Source: Agaribacterium haliotis
GTDB taxonomy: Bacteria; Pseudomonadota; Gammaproteobacteria; Pseudomonadales; Cellvibrionaceae
NCBI RefSeq assembly: GCF_002312815.1
Contig: NZ_NKQJ01000015.1
Coordinates: forward strand, 1 to 64,000
Length of the DNA: 64,000 nucleotides
Direction: 5' to 3'
Made by a program: the position numbers and the translations under genes
The notes under the pieces: generated by a model
What the model was told of the DNA's origin: nothing
Database searches by the model: none
Seen by the model: the letters and a program-made list of their open reading frames with translations, nothing else
Shown: one piece after another, positions 1-6,645 of the stretch
Numbering within the stretch: position 1 is the stretch's first letter
Layout: each line of letters starts with the position of its first letter

Positions 1-68
1 ATAAGTCACCCCGGATTAACTTATCGCATTTTATCAACATACAGGGAAGGAAATGAGTTTTTCTACAG
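1..68 (-). other. Left-edge piece of a further integron cassette
   Basis: This stretch lies immediately downstream, in cassette orientation, of the attC core site at 69–75, so it should be the 5' part of another cassette. On the minus strand an ATG at 38–40 opens 13 codons that run off the window edge. No clear ribosome binding site precedes it and the product cannot be recognised. That a cassette continues here is inferred from the attC boundary; the start codon is only a guess. Confidence 0.35.
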
Positions 69-189
69 TCTCAACGCCCGCATAAGGGGCCGGAACGGAG
101 TTGGTTAAAGTGTGCTATTAAAGCACACTTTAAGCGACGCAGTGGAGGTCCAGCGGCGTGTGCCGCGGTCTTTGATGCGTTTGTTAGGT
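69..189 (-). other. attC: Integron attC recombination site 1 (VCR-like)
   Basis: 121-bp site following the gene at 193–576. On the minus strand it begins near a GTTAGGT/ACCTAAC core (183–189), continues into TAACAAACGC (simple-site arm) and ends with the GCCCCTTATGCGGGCGTT arm typical of Vibrio VCR-type attC sites. The outer core at 69–75 is degenerate (GTTGAGA). Inside lies a perfect 12-bp inverted repeat, 105–116 with 122–133, with a 5-nt loop, which would form the terminal structure of the folded bottom strand. The size and arms match the two other sites in this window. Confidence 0.88.
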
Positions 190-192
190 GAT

Positions 193-576
193 TTACTCAA
201 ATTTATAGGTGTATGTGTGATAACAATACTTATTTATATCTTGCTTTCTAAAGGAGCTTGTTTTGAGTGCTATCACCGAAGAATCTATAAACGGTTTACA
301 CCTTTCTTGTACATCATCTATTTCGTACGAATCTAATTGACCATTTTTCAAAACCGTAAAGGAGATAGTAACAGAGCATGCACCATGTTTAGCAATCGTA
401 TGCTGAGCTGAAATAGAAGCTGGAAGACTAGGCTTTGATACCTCTTTGAAGATACCTTCACAGTCTTCTGAAGGGTGTTTTGGATTAATCATAATCACTT
501 CCCCTTCTTCTAATGGCTCTTGTGCATTTAAAACCATAGAAACTGGTAATAATAAGAATATGAGCACTGACTTCAT
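193..576 (-). CDS. Integron cassette gene: exported TonB C-terminal-like protein
   Basis: 127 residues. An N-terminal signal peptide (MKSVLIFLLLPVSMVLNAQ, cleavage probably after residue 18) is followed by a short linker and, from about residue 66 to the end, a pattern resembling the TonB C-terminal fold: a GACSVTISFTVLKNGQL strand pair, a Cys-containing helix region, then a final strand YTYKFE. Five cysteines lie in the mature part, suggesting disulfides in the periplasm. Unlike TonB there is no lasting membrane anchor or proline-rich spacer, so it is unlikely to energise a receptor alone. The start at 574–576 has an AGGTG ribosome binding site that overlaps the cassette core site. The gene is followed directly by attC (69–189). 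The fold is inferred; the cellular role is unknown. Confidence 0.75.
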   Translation of the reverse strand: MKSVLIFLLLPVSMVLNAQEPLEEGEVIMINPKHPSEDCEGIFKEVSKPSLPASISAQHTIAKHGACSVTISFTVLKNGQLDSYEIDDVQERCKPFIDSSVIALKTSSFRKQDINKYCYHTYTYKFE

Positions 577-581
577 CGAGC

Positions 582-702
582 ACCTAACGCCCGCATAAGG
601 GGCCGGAACGGAGTTGTTTAAAGTGTGCTATTAAAGCACACTTTAAACCACGCAGTGGAGGTCCAGCGGCGAATGCCGCGAACTTTGATGCGCTTGTTAT
701 GC
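582..702 (-). other. attC: Integron attC recombination site 2 (VCR-like)
   Basis: 121-bp attC belonging to the cassette gene at 697–1080. Core sites are GTTATGC (minus sense boundary, 696–702) and GTTAGGT (582–588). It carries the same TAACAAGCGC arm, GCCCCTTATGCGGGCG arm and long central inverted repeat as the other two sites, differing by few bases. The TAA stop codon of the upstream gene (697–699) is part of the core site. Confidence 0.92.
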
Positions 703-1080
703 TTGTTGCTTTGCGAGTGCACGTAACTCATATATTACATCCATTCTGTCGTCGAATATCCGGCTACCAGTACAGACAGATACGAAATTATCACCTCGAA
801 AGAAAAACAAATACTGCTTGCCAGGGGTAAGCAGAATACTATGAGGTTCTCTTTGATACTTGGCGCCCCCATCTGAAGATGCTTCGCCTTTATATTGCTC
901 AATGACCTTAAATGAAGATCTATAATTAATCCCTTCAACTTGCTCAGCGGAAACTACTTCTGCAAGATACACGTCAGTTGCTAAGTTAAATAGATCTTCT
1001 GTTTTTTCATGGTAATCATTGCACATACCATAGCTCATTGAGCTTAGGAAAAGCGCACTGAATAAGAATAGAATCTTCAT
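697..1080 (-). CDS. Integron cassette gene: secreted NTR/TIMP-like protein, copy 1
   Basis: 127 residues from the ATG at 1078–1080. An in-frame ATG further upstream (1105–1107) lies inside the neighbouring attC and is less likely. Residues 1–18 (MKILFLFSALFLSSMSYG) form a signal peptide, and the mature protein begins near Cys20. The order Cys, then LATDVYLAEVVSAEQ, FKVIEQYKGE, LTPGKQYLFFF and VSVCTGSRIF resembles bacterial proteins with an NTR/TIMP-like OB fold (a metalloprotease-inhibitor-type barrel with a Cys near the N-terminus and a CTGS segment). This fold call is by eye. The stop codon is in the attC core site. The neighbouring cassette at 1208–1591 is a close copy differing at four residues. 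Function unknown; likely periplasmic or extracellular. Confidence 0.75.
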   Translation of the reverse strand: MKILFLFSALFLSSMSYGMCNDYHEKTEDLFNLATDVYLAEVVSAEQVEGINYRSSFKVIEQYKGEASSDGGAKYQREPHSILLTPGKQYLFFFRGDNFVSVCTGSRIFDDRMDVIYELRALAKQQA

Positions 1081-1092
1081 TGTACTGCTCGA

Positions 1093-1213
1093 GCATAACG
1101 CCCGCATAAGGGGCCGGAACGGAGTTGGTTAAAGTGTGCTATTAAAGCACACTTTAACCGACGCAGTGGAGGTCCAGCGGCGAATGCCGCGAACTTTGAT
1201 GCGTTTGTTATGC
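1093..1213 (-). other. attC: Integron attC recombination site 3 (VCR-like)
   Basis: 121-bp attC of the first (rightmost) cassette. Both boundaries carry GTTATGC core sites (1207–1213 and, as its complement, 1093–1099). It has the TAACAAACGC and GCGGGCGTTA arms and the same 12-bp central inverted repeat. It is almost identical to attC 2 (582–702), as expected for sites of one integron family. Confidence 0.92.
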
Positions 1214-1591
1214 TTGTTGCTTTGCGAGCGCACGTAGCTCATGAATTACATCCATTCTGTCGTCAAATATCCGGCTACCAGTACAGACAGATACGAAATT
1301 ATCACCTCGAAAGAAAAATAAATATTGCTTGCCAGGGGTAAGCAGAATGCTATGAGGCTCTCGTTGATACTTGGCGCTCCCATCTGAAGATGCTTCGCCT
1401 TTATATTGCTCAATGACCTTGAATGAAGATTTATAATTAATCCCTTCAACTTGCTCGGCGGAAACTACTTCCGCGAGATACACGTCAGTTGCTAAGTTAA
1501 ATAGATCTTCTGTTTTTTCATGGTAATCATTGCACATGCCATAGCTCATTGAGCTTAGGAAAATCGCACTGAATAAGAATAGAATCTTCAT
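1208..1591 (-). CDS. Integron cassette gene: secreted NTR/TIMP-like protein, copy 2
   Basis: 127 residues from the ATG at 1589–1591; a TTG seven codons earlier (1610–1612) is in the same frame but lies on the cassette boundary. The protein matches the 697–1080 product except for four substitutions (Leu/Ile in the signal peptide, Arg/Lys, Gly/Ser and Tyr/His). It has the same signal peptide, single early cysteine and VCTGS segment. It is the first cassette of the array in the reading direction, so it would lie closest to any integron promoter. The TAA stop sits in the attC core site. The NTR/TIMP-like fold is inferred and no function is assigned. Confidence 0.75.
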   Translation of the reverse strand: MKILFLFSAIFLSSMSYGMCNDYHEKTEDLFNLATDVYLAEVVSAEQVEGINYKSSFKVIEQYKGEASSDGSAKYQREPHSILLTPGKQYLFFFRGDNFVSVCTGSRIFDDRMDVIHELRALAKQQA

Positions 1592-1603
1592 CGTACTGCT
1601 CGA

Positions 1604-1610
1604 GCATAAC
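1604..1610 (-). other. Right boundary core site of the cassette array (attI-like or secondary site)
   Basis: GTTATGC on the minus strand marks the junction between the first cassette and non-cassette DNA. The sequence to the right (AATATTATTAAG on the plus strand) has no attC arms, so this is either an attI remnant or a secondary insertion site. No integrase gene follows before the phosphate transporter at 1898. Confidence 0.65.
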
Positions 1611-1897
1611 AATATTATTAAGTAGAAAAATCCATATTAAAACACGGAACCTTCCATCTTTCACACACTTTAGCTAGCACTTACTAACACCAAAAGCCAG
1701 CTAAACAAAATATCCCAAAACCCAAGCAACGGATAAGCTGAGCAAAGGCGGAAGATTCCGCTTTAAACTATCCACAGGCAAATTGCGCCGACATTAGCCC
1801 AAAGCAAACAAATTTTACGGCGCTGGCTATTGCTATTTTTAACAATTATCCAGCGCGTATTTTGAATAACCGGGCTTATTGTTCGCGACTTAAGGCG
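1611..1897. other. Non-coding flank between the cassette array and pit
   Basis: About 287 bp without a plausible gene on either strand. It is AT-rich next to the array. It contains an imperfect hairpin at 1820–1856 but no recognisable integrase fragment, insertion sequence or clear sigma70 promoter reading into the cassettes. Confidence 0.5.
1820..1856 (-). terminator. Possible terminator downstream of pit
   Basis: Inverted repeat GCGCTGG (1820–1826) with CCAGCGC (1850–1856) around a 23-nt loop that can pair further, located about 40 bp after the pit stop codon. The T-run is interrupted, so the terminator call is tentative. Confidence 0.35.
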
Positions 1898-3169
1898 CTA
1901 AGAAAAAATGGCCTTAAAGATAAAGAAGAAAATAATCGCAAGCAAGGCGCCTGCTGGCAGGGTGACTATCCAACTTAGAAAAATCGAACCGATCACTCGC
2001 AAGTTCAGTGCAGCGATACCTCGCGCCAAACCTACGCCAAGTACTGCACCTACCAGTGTGTGTGTGGTTGATATTGGCAGGCCAAAACCGGAAGCGAGCA
2101 CCACCGTAGCCGCAGCGCCAAGTTCAGCGGCAAACCCCCGGCTTGGTGTGAGCTCGGTTATTTTTTTGCCGATAGTCGCCATCACTTTAAAACCGTAGGT
2201 CGCAAGGCCAATAACAATACCGGCACCGCCGATCAGCAGTACCCAGCTGGGCACGGCAGATTTAGCGCCAATCGCGCCACTTTTTACCGTGGAAACAACG
2301 GCCGCAAGCGGGCCAACCGCGTTGGCAACGTCGTTGGAGCCGTGGGCAAAAGCCATTGCACAAGCGGTAAAGATCATCAAAATACCGAAGACTTTTTCAA
2401 TATTTGCGTAGCGGCTGTCTTCGTCATCGGCATCCATTTTAACCCGGCTGAGCATATAGATACCGATACCGGCAACCAGCAGGCCGGCGATGGCGGCAAT
2501 GCCCGAGGCCTCAAGATAACTAAACTGAATGCCCTCGGCTTTTAGTACGTGTTTTAAACCTTTAATTAAGGTCACCATGGCAATTAAAAAACCGACGGCA
2601 AACATATAGACAGGGATGTAACGCCGCGCAGAATCCAGCGGGTTGGCGCTGTTAAATACTAGTTTTTGCACGCTGGTAAATAATAAAAAACTCATGGTGC
2701 CGGCAAGCACTGGCGATACCACCCAGCTCGCGGCAATGGTGCCAACTTTTGCCCACGCCACCGAACTAAACGATACGCCAACGGCAGCAAAACCAACGAT
2801 GGCGCCAACGATGCTGTGAGTGGTTGAGACCGGCCAGCCCATCATTGAAGCGATAAACAGCCAGGTGCCGGCGGCTAACAGTGCCGATAGCATGCCGTAA
2901 ACTAACAGCTCCGGCGTTCCGGCCATCACCGCCGGGTCAATAATGCCTTTGCGCACGGTTGAGGTGACTTCACCGCCAGCAAGGTAGGCGCCGGCAAATT
3001 CAAAGATCATCGCCACAACAATGGCTTGTTTAACGGTTAGGGCCCCGGCACCGACGGAGGTACCCATAGCGTTGGCGACATCGTTGGCACCAACGCCCCA
3101 GGCCATAAACACTCCAAAGACACAGGCCATAATCAGCAGCACGGTGCCGTAATCAGCTAAAACAGTCAT
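1898..3169 (-). CDS. pit: PiT-family inorganic phosphate transporter
   Basis: 423-residue polytopic inner-membrane protein that imports phosphate, usually as a metal-phosphate complex with protons. Both halves of the family duplication are visible: GVGANDVANAMG near residues 26–37 and HGSNDVANAVGP in the second half, with the paired STTHSIVGA and STTHTLVGA motifs. About ten hydrophobic segments span the sequence and the length is normal for bacterial Pit. It lies 24 bp downstream of the DUF47 gene, a common pairing in which the partner is thought to control the transporter. No Pho box was seen upstream of the pair. The substrate call is family-based; other metal-phosphate preferences are possible. 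Confidence 0.93.
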   Translation of the reverse strand: MTVLADYGTVLLIMACVFGVFMAWGVGANDVANAMGTSVGAGALTVKQAIVVAMIFEFAGAYLAGGEVTSTVRKGIIDPAVMAGTPELLVYGMLSALLAAGTWLFIASMMGWPVSTTHSIVGAIVGFAAVGVSFSSVAWAKVGTIAASWVVSPVLAGTMSFLLFTSVQKLVFNSANPLDSARRYIPVYMFAVGFLIAMVTLIKGLKHVLKAEGIQFSYLEASGIAAIAGLLVAGIGIYMLSRVKMDADDEDSRYANIEKVFGILMIFTACAMAFAHGSNDVANAVGPLAAVVSTVKSGAIGAKSAVPSWVLLIGGAGIVIGLATYGFKVMATIGKKITELTPSRGFAAELGAAATVVLASGFGLPISTTHTLVGAVLGVGLARGIAALNLRVIGSIFLSWIVTLPAGALLAIIFFFIFKAIFS

Positions 3170-3193
3170 GGTAAGTACCTAAATCGAATTTAT

Positions 3194-3868
3194 TTAGCGA
3201 GCAACTAATAAAAGCAAGCGGCTGCCGACGCGCTGCGCGCGGTCGGCGAGTTTGCCAATCTCTTCAATAAGTTTGTAAAGAAACATGACTTCAACCGGGG
3301 GTAATTCGGTTTCCTGGGCAAATAGCGCCGAACGCAACTCGCGTTCATGGATATCGGCTTTTTGTTCCTGAGCATTTAATTCGGCCACCAGCTCTTCAAC
3401 AATTGCCAGCTCTTTGCCTTGAAAACCAAATTCAAGTAACTCGTCCAATTCATCAACCGCCTTGAGTGCGTGGTGGGCCGTCTGCACGGCTGCGTCAACA
3501 TAGTCGTCCACGGCCTCTTGCATATTTGCCGGGAAGACCATGCGCCGGCCTAGCATTAAACCGGAAATATCGCGCGCAGAATTGGCGACTTTATCTTGCA
3601 CCGTTAATAGCTCCAATAAATCCTGGCGCGGAACAGGCAAAAATAAACTCTTGGGTAAATTAAGCCGTATCTCAACTTTAAGTTCATCGGCTTCGTGTTC
3701 TTTTTGGATAATGGCCTTGTAAATACTTTCGGCCTTATTCCAATCGCCCTCGCGGCCAGCTTGAAAATAGCTGGTCAACAACTCTGCCGCGGAAACAGAG
3801 CGCGCCATATGTTGCTGTATGGGTTTAATTGGTGAGCGTCCAAACAGCTCGGAAATCGGGTTGATCAT
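3194..3868 (-). CDS. DUF47 / PhoU-like protein (TIGR00153 family)
   Basis: 224 residues from the ATG at 3866–3868, preceded by an AAGAG ribosome binding site. A TTG six codons earlier is in frame but less likely. The protein is soluble and largely helical, with repeated acidic/hydrophobic heptads like PhoU. The start MINPISELFGRSPIKPIQQHM matches the conserved N-terminus of this family. Members are typically encoded beside Pit transporters and are thought to regulate phosphate uptake or bind metal. It is the first gene of a likely two-gene operon with pit, 24 bp away. Function is by context; no catalytic activity is implied. Confidence 0.88.
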   Translation of the reverse strand: MINPISELFGRSPIKPIQQHMARSVSAAELLTSYFQAGREGDWNKAESIYKAIIQKEHEADELKVEIRLNLPKSLFLPVPRQDLLELLTVQDKVANSARDISGLMLGRRMVFPANMQEAVDDYVDAAVQTAHHALKAVDELDELLEFGFQGKELAIVEELVAELNAQEQKADIHERELRSALFAQETELPPVEVMFLYKLIEEIGKLADRAQRVGSRLLLLVAR

Positions 3869-3975
3869 TATCGTATCTCTTGTCAATCAACGTAGGCCAA
3901 AACAACGCGGCGCATTTTATCCATAAAGCCCGCTGGCAGCACAACAACGTGCGGCACAGGCTTAAATAGCGGCTT

Positions 3976-3981
3976 ATTATA
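3976..3981 (-). promoter_or_regulatory. Candidate -10 box for the DUF47–pit operon
   Basis: A perfect TATAAT on the minus strand in the 159-bp gap between galK and the DUF47 gene. No good -35 hexamer sits 16–18 bp upstream, so the call rests on the -10 match and position only. Confidence 0.3.
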
Positions 3982-4027
3982 AATGCCCTCAGAACAAGTT
4001 CATGATGCCGGACAAATTAAAGCCCAA

Positions 4028-5200
4028 TTAACTATACATGCCATCAACTGCCTCACAACGCCAATAGCTGGCTTTTTGTGCCGTCAGCTCAAAATAGACA
4101 CGAATAACCTCATCATCAAAGCGGTTCAGGCTCTGTTTGGGAAGCAAGGCAATGACACAACCGCCAAAACCGGCGCCGGCAAGGCCCGCACCCCCGCTGT
4201 TGCCAGCAAATTTTTCAATTAAGTTCACCAGTACATCTAACTCGGCGCAGCTAACTTCAAGCATGTCTCGCATGCTCTGATGAGATTCGCGCATAAGTGC
4301 ACTTAACTGGGCCAGGTCGCTATCTTGCAGGGCTGCATACAGCGCCAGCACCCGTGCATTTTCACTGATCGCGTGATGGGCTCGGCGCCATTGGGCCAGG
4401 CTTAACTGCGCGCGCCCGCGCTCGAGCAGTTCCAGTGAAGCCTCGCGCAGTGAGTGCACGCCAAGCACGGCAGCGGCAGCCTGGCACTGATTGCGGCGCT
4501 GGTGATAAGCCGCGCCAATTTCACTGCGCACCACCCCCGAATCAATCACCACTATGGCCATGTCTTCTGGCAGGCTGCAGTAGCTGCGCTGCAGACTGCG
4601 ACAATCGAGCAACATCGCCTTGTCGCGCTTTGCCAGCGTAGAGCTCAGCGGGTCCATCACACCGCAGCTGCGGCCGACATATTTATTTTCCGCCAACTTA
4701 ACAAGTTGCGCCGCATCCAGGCCGTCGAGCTTAATGCCACTGACCTTAGCCAAACCACCTAACACCGCAAGCATAAAAGCGCTCGATGAACTCAGCCCGA
4801 CATTCACCGGCAGGTCTGAGACAATAAGCATATCGGCGCCGCACACAGCCTCACCACAGTATTCAACTAAGGCTTGCATCGCCGCGCGCGCATAGATCTG
4901 CCAATAGGCTGAAGGTGCAAGCAATAAATCCTGTAAATCAAAACTGAGCAGCTCGCGGCTAAAGCCGAGCGAAAACAGCTTTACACAGGCATCGCTGCGC
5001 TTGAGCACAGCAAACGAACAGCCCTTATCTATCGCCAGCGGCAGCACAAAACCGTCGTTGTAGTCGGTGTGGCCGCCAATCAAGTTGACTCGCCCCGGCG
5101 CAAAACCACAGTGCGCAGGCTCGGCACCAAAGCGCCGCCAAAACTCCGTGAGCAGCTGCTGGTGCTCGTACGCCTGCCTCTTTACTACAGCCATTTCCAT
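4028..5200 (-). CDS. galK: Galactokinase
   Basis: GHMP-family kinase that phosphorylates galactose to galactose-1-phosphate with ATP, the first committed Leloir step. Visible are the galactokinase signature PGRVNLIGGHTDYNDGF near the N-terminus, the GHMP phosphate-binding loop VGLSSSSAFM, and the C-terminal glycine-rich GGAGLAGAGFGG. From the ATG at 5198–5200 the protein has 390 residues, close to E. coli GalK. Another ATG lies two codons later and an in-frame start upstream at 5242; the ribosome binding site does not decide. No galT, galE or galactose transporter lies nearby, which is unusual because these usually cluster. It may serve polysaccharide-derived galactose with partners elsewhere. 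Confidence 0.93.
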   Translation of the reverse strand: MEMAVVKRQAYEHQQLLTEFWRRFGAEPAHCGFAPGRVNLIGGHTDYNDGFVLPLAIDKGCSFAVLKRSDACVKLFSLGFSRELLSFDLQDLLLAPSAYWQIYARAAMQALVEYCGEAVCGADMLIVSDLPVNVGLSSSSAFMLAVLGGLAKVSGIKLDGLDAAQLVKLAENKYVGRSCGVMDPLSSTLAKRDKAMLLDCRSLQRSYCSLPEDMAIVVIDSGVVRSEIGAAYHQRRNQCQAAAAVLGVHSLREASLELLERGRAQLSLAQWRRAHHAISENARVLALYAALQDSDLAQLSALMRESHQSMRDMLEVSCAELDVLVNLIEKFAGNSGGAGLAGAGFGGCVIALLPKQSLNRFDDEVIRVYFELTAQKASYWRCEAVDGMYS

Positions 5201-5380
5201 ATCGCCGACAACAAAGTATGTGAAGGTAAAATTCCACCTCAATCATACGCTGGCAAGCCTTGCTTTGCACTTGTGCGTTTGCTTAAGCCAGTGCCACAAA
5301 GCTGCGACGTTCAAACCTGAGTTTCAACCGGGGCTGTGCTATGCTGCCTGCCCCTGTGAACTCGGCAAACAACAACTGCG

Positions 5381-5842
5381 ATGAGCTCTGATACCCCCAC
5401 GACTAACGGCAAGCCAAACACCAGCGCGGCCGAGCACAAACCCAGCCCTGGGTTTTGGCAGCGGCTGCAGAGCCTTCCGGCGGCGCGCCAATTTATGCGT
5501 TTTTTCTGGTCGGGGCTGTTTGCAACCGGCTGCCACTACGCATTGATGATCTGGCTGGTTGAGCTCGGCTTGAGGCCGATGTGGCTGGCGACAAGCATCG
5601 GTTTTGCAGTTAGCGCCGTACTTAATTTTCTGCTCGCCCGCTTTTTGGTATTTAGCAGTGATGCGCCGTGGTTACACGCCGGCCTTCGCTATTTAATTAT
5701 GATAGGCGGCGGGCTGTTATTAAACGCCGTGGTTTTTTATTTCTTGGCGCAGCACATGTTTTATATAGCCGCCCAAGTTGGCGCCACCGCTACCGTATTT
5801 ATTTATAACTTTTTTATCAGTAAATTTTGGGTGCACCGCTAA
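5381..5842 (+). CDS. GtrA-like membrane protein
   Basis: 153 residues with a hydrophilic N-terminus (about 35 residues rich in Thr, Pro and Asn) and four predicted membrane helices near residues 38–58, 63–83, 98–118 and 123–145. The pattern RFFWSGLFATGCHYALM and the closing FFISKFWVHR are typical of the GtrA/DPMS3 family, small proteins thought to help flip or anchor polyprenyl-phosphate-linked sugars together with GtrB/DPM1-type glycosyltransferases. Such an enzyme is encoded at 13179–14138. It diverges from galK and lies 35 bp before lpxH. The exact substrate cannot be read from the sequence. Confidence 0.85.
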   Translation: MSSDTPTTNGKPNTSAAEHKPSPGFWQRLQSLPAARQFMRFFWSGLFATGCHYALMIWLVELGLRPMWLATSIGFAVSAVLNFLLARFLVFSSDAPWLHAGLRYLIMIGGGLLLNAVVFYFLAQHMFYIAAQVGATATVFIYNFFISKFWVHR

Positions 5843-5877
5843 CGGCGCGGGCGCCTGTACTATTTATTAACACTGCT

Positions 5878-6645
5878 ATGAGTAAAACCCCAAAGCACTG
5901 GTTTATAAGCGATACCCACTTTTGCGCATCGCGGCCGGAACATATCGATGCGTTTGCCAAACTTTGCCAATTGCCTGAAGCCGGCGATTCAGTGCTGCTG
6001 CTCGGCGATATTTTTGAAATCTGGGTCAGCGACGACCTGGCCGAAGCCTGTGACCTGCAAATAGAAGCCGAGCTCAAACAACTCACGGGGCGCGGCGTGC
6101 AGGTTTATTTTATGCACGGCAACCGCGACTTTATGGTTGGCAAAGATTTTTGCGCACGCACAGCTTGCAAAAGCTTACGCGACCCAAGCCCGTGGACCCT
6201 GCCCGATGGGCGCCGCTGTATGCTGACCCACGGCGATTGGTTCTGCACCGACGAAAAAAGCTATCGCCGCTACCGCTTAATTGTGCGCAACCCGCTGTTT
6301 CAATTTATTTTCCGCCGCCTGCCCAAGGCGAAGCGTTTAGATATTGCCAATAATATTCGCAAAAATAGCATCAAAGCCCACCGCGAAAATGGCCAGCGCA
6401 GTTACGATGCCAACGCTGAATTAATTCAGCACTACTTCGATAAATACACCGAGGCCAGCTGCATTATTATGGGCCATACCCACCTACCTATGCTGCATCA
6501 AAACCAGGCCAAGGCGCGCATGGTGCTCGGCGACTGGCGCGATACCCTCTGGTATGCCTGCGCCGATCAACAGCGGGGCCTGTGTTTATTTGAGGCCGAT
6601 CTCAAGCTCGAACAAAATCACTGTCGCTACCGCCTGCAAGCATGA
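5878..6645 (+). CDS. lpxH: UDP-2,3-diacylglucosamine diphosphatase
   Basis: 255 residues from the ATG at 5878. This peripheral inner-membrane metallophosphoesterase cleaves UDP-2,3-diacylglucosamine to lipid X and UMP in lipid A synthesis. Metal-binding motifs are present in the expected order: FISDTHF (residues 9–15), LLGDIFEIW, HGNRDF, LTHGDW and GHTHLP. The basic helical lid region (YRRYRLIVRNPLFQFIFRR) is also present. The in-frame extension to 5827 overlaps gtrA and is not needed for the fold. It overlaps hrpB by four bases (ATGA), suggesting translational coupling. Confidence 0.95.
   Translation: MSKTPKHWFISDTHFCASRPEHIDAFAKLCQLPEAGDSVLLLGDIFEIWVSDDLAEACDLQIEAELKQLTGRGVQVYFMHGNRDFMVGKDFCARTACKSLRDPSPWTLPDGRRCMLTHGDWFCTDEKSYRRYRLIVRNPLFQFIFRRLPKAKRLDIANNIRKNSIKAHRENGQRSYDANAELIQHYFDKYTEASCIIMGHTHLPMLHQNQAKARMVLGDWRDTLWYACADQQRGLCLFEADLKLEQNHCRYRLQA

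Noticed and set aside
112..336. Plus-strand reading frame of 74 codons across the attC and cassette gene
   Set aside because: It starts inside the attC palindrome and is antisense to a gene with a signal peptide and a good start; no family pattern.
69..1213. Three similar 121-bp repeats as a possible CRISPR array
   Set aside because: Repeats are too long and too far apart (about 510 bp) and end in integron core sites; they are attC sites.
1611..1897. Integrase remnant next to the array
   Set aside because: No tyrosine-recombinase patterns in any frame of this short gap.
3869..4027. Pho box upstream of the DUF47–pit genes
   Set aside because: No CTGTCAT-type direct repeats were seen, as expected for a Pit system that is often not PhoB-controlled.
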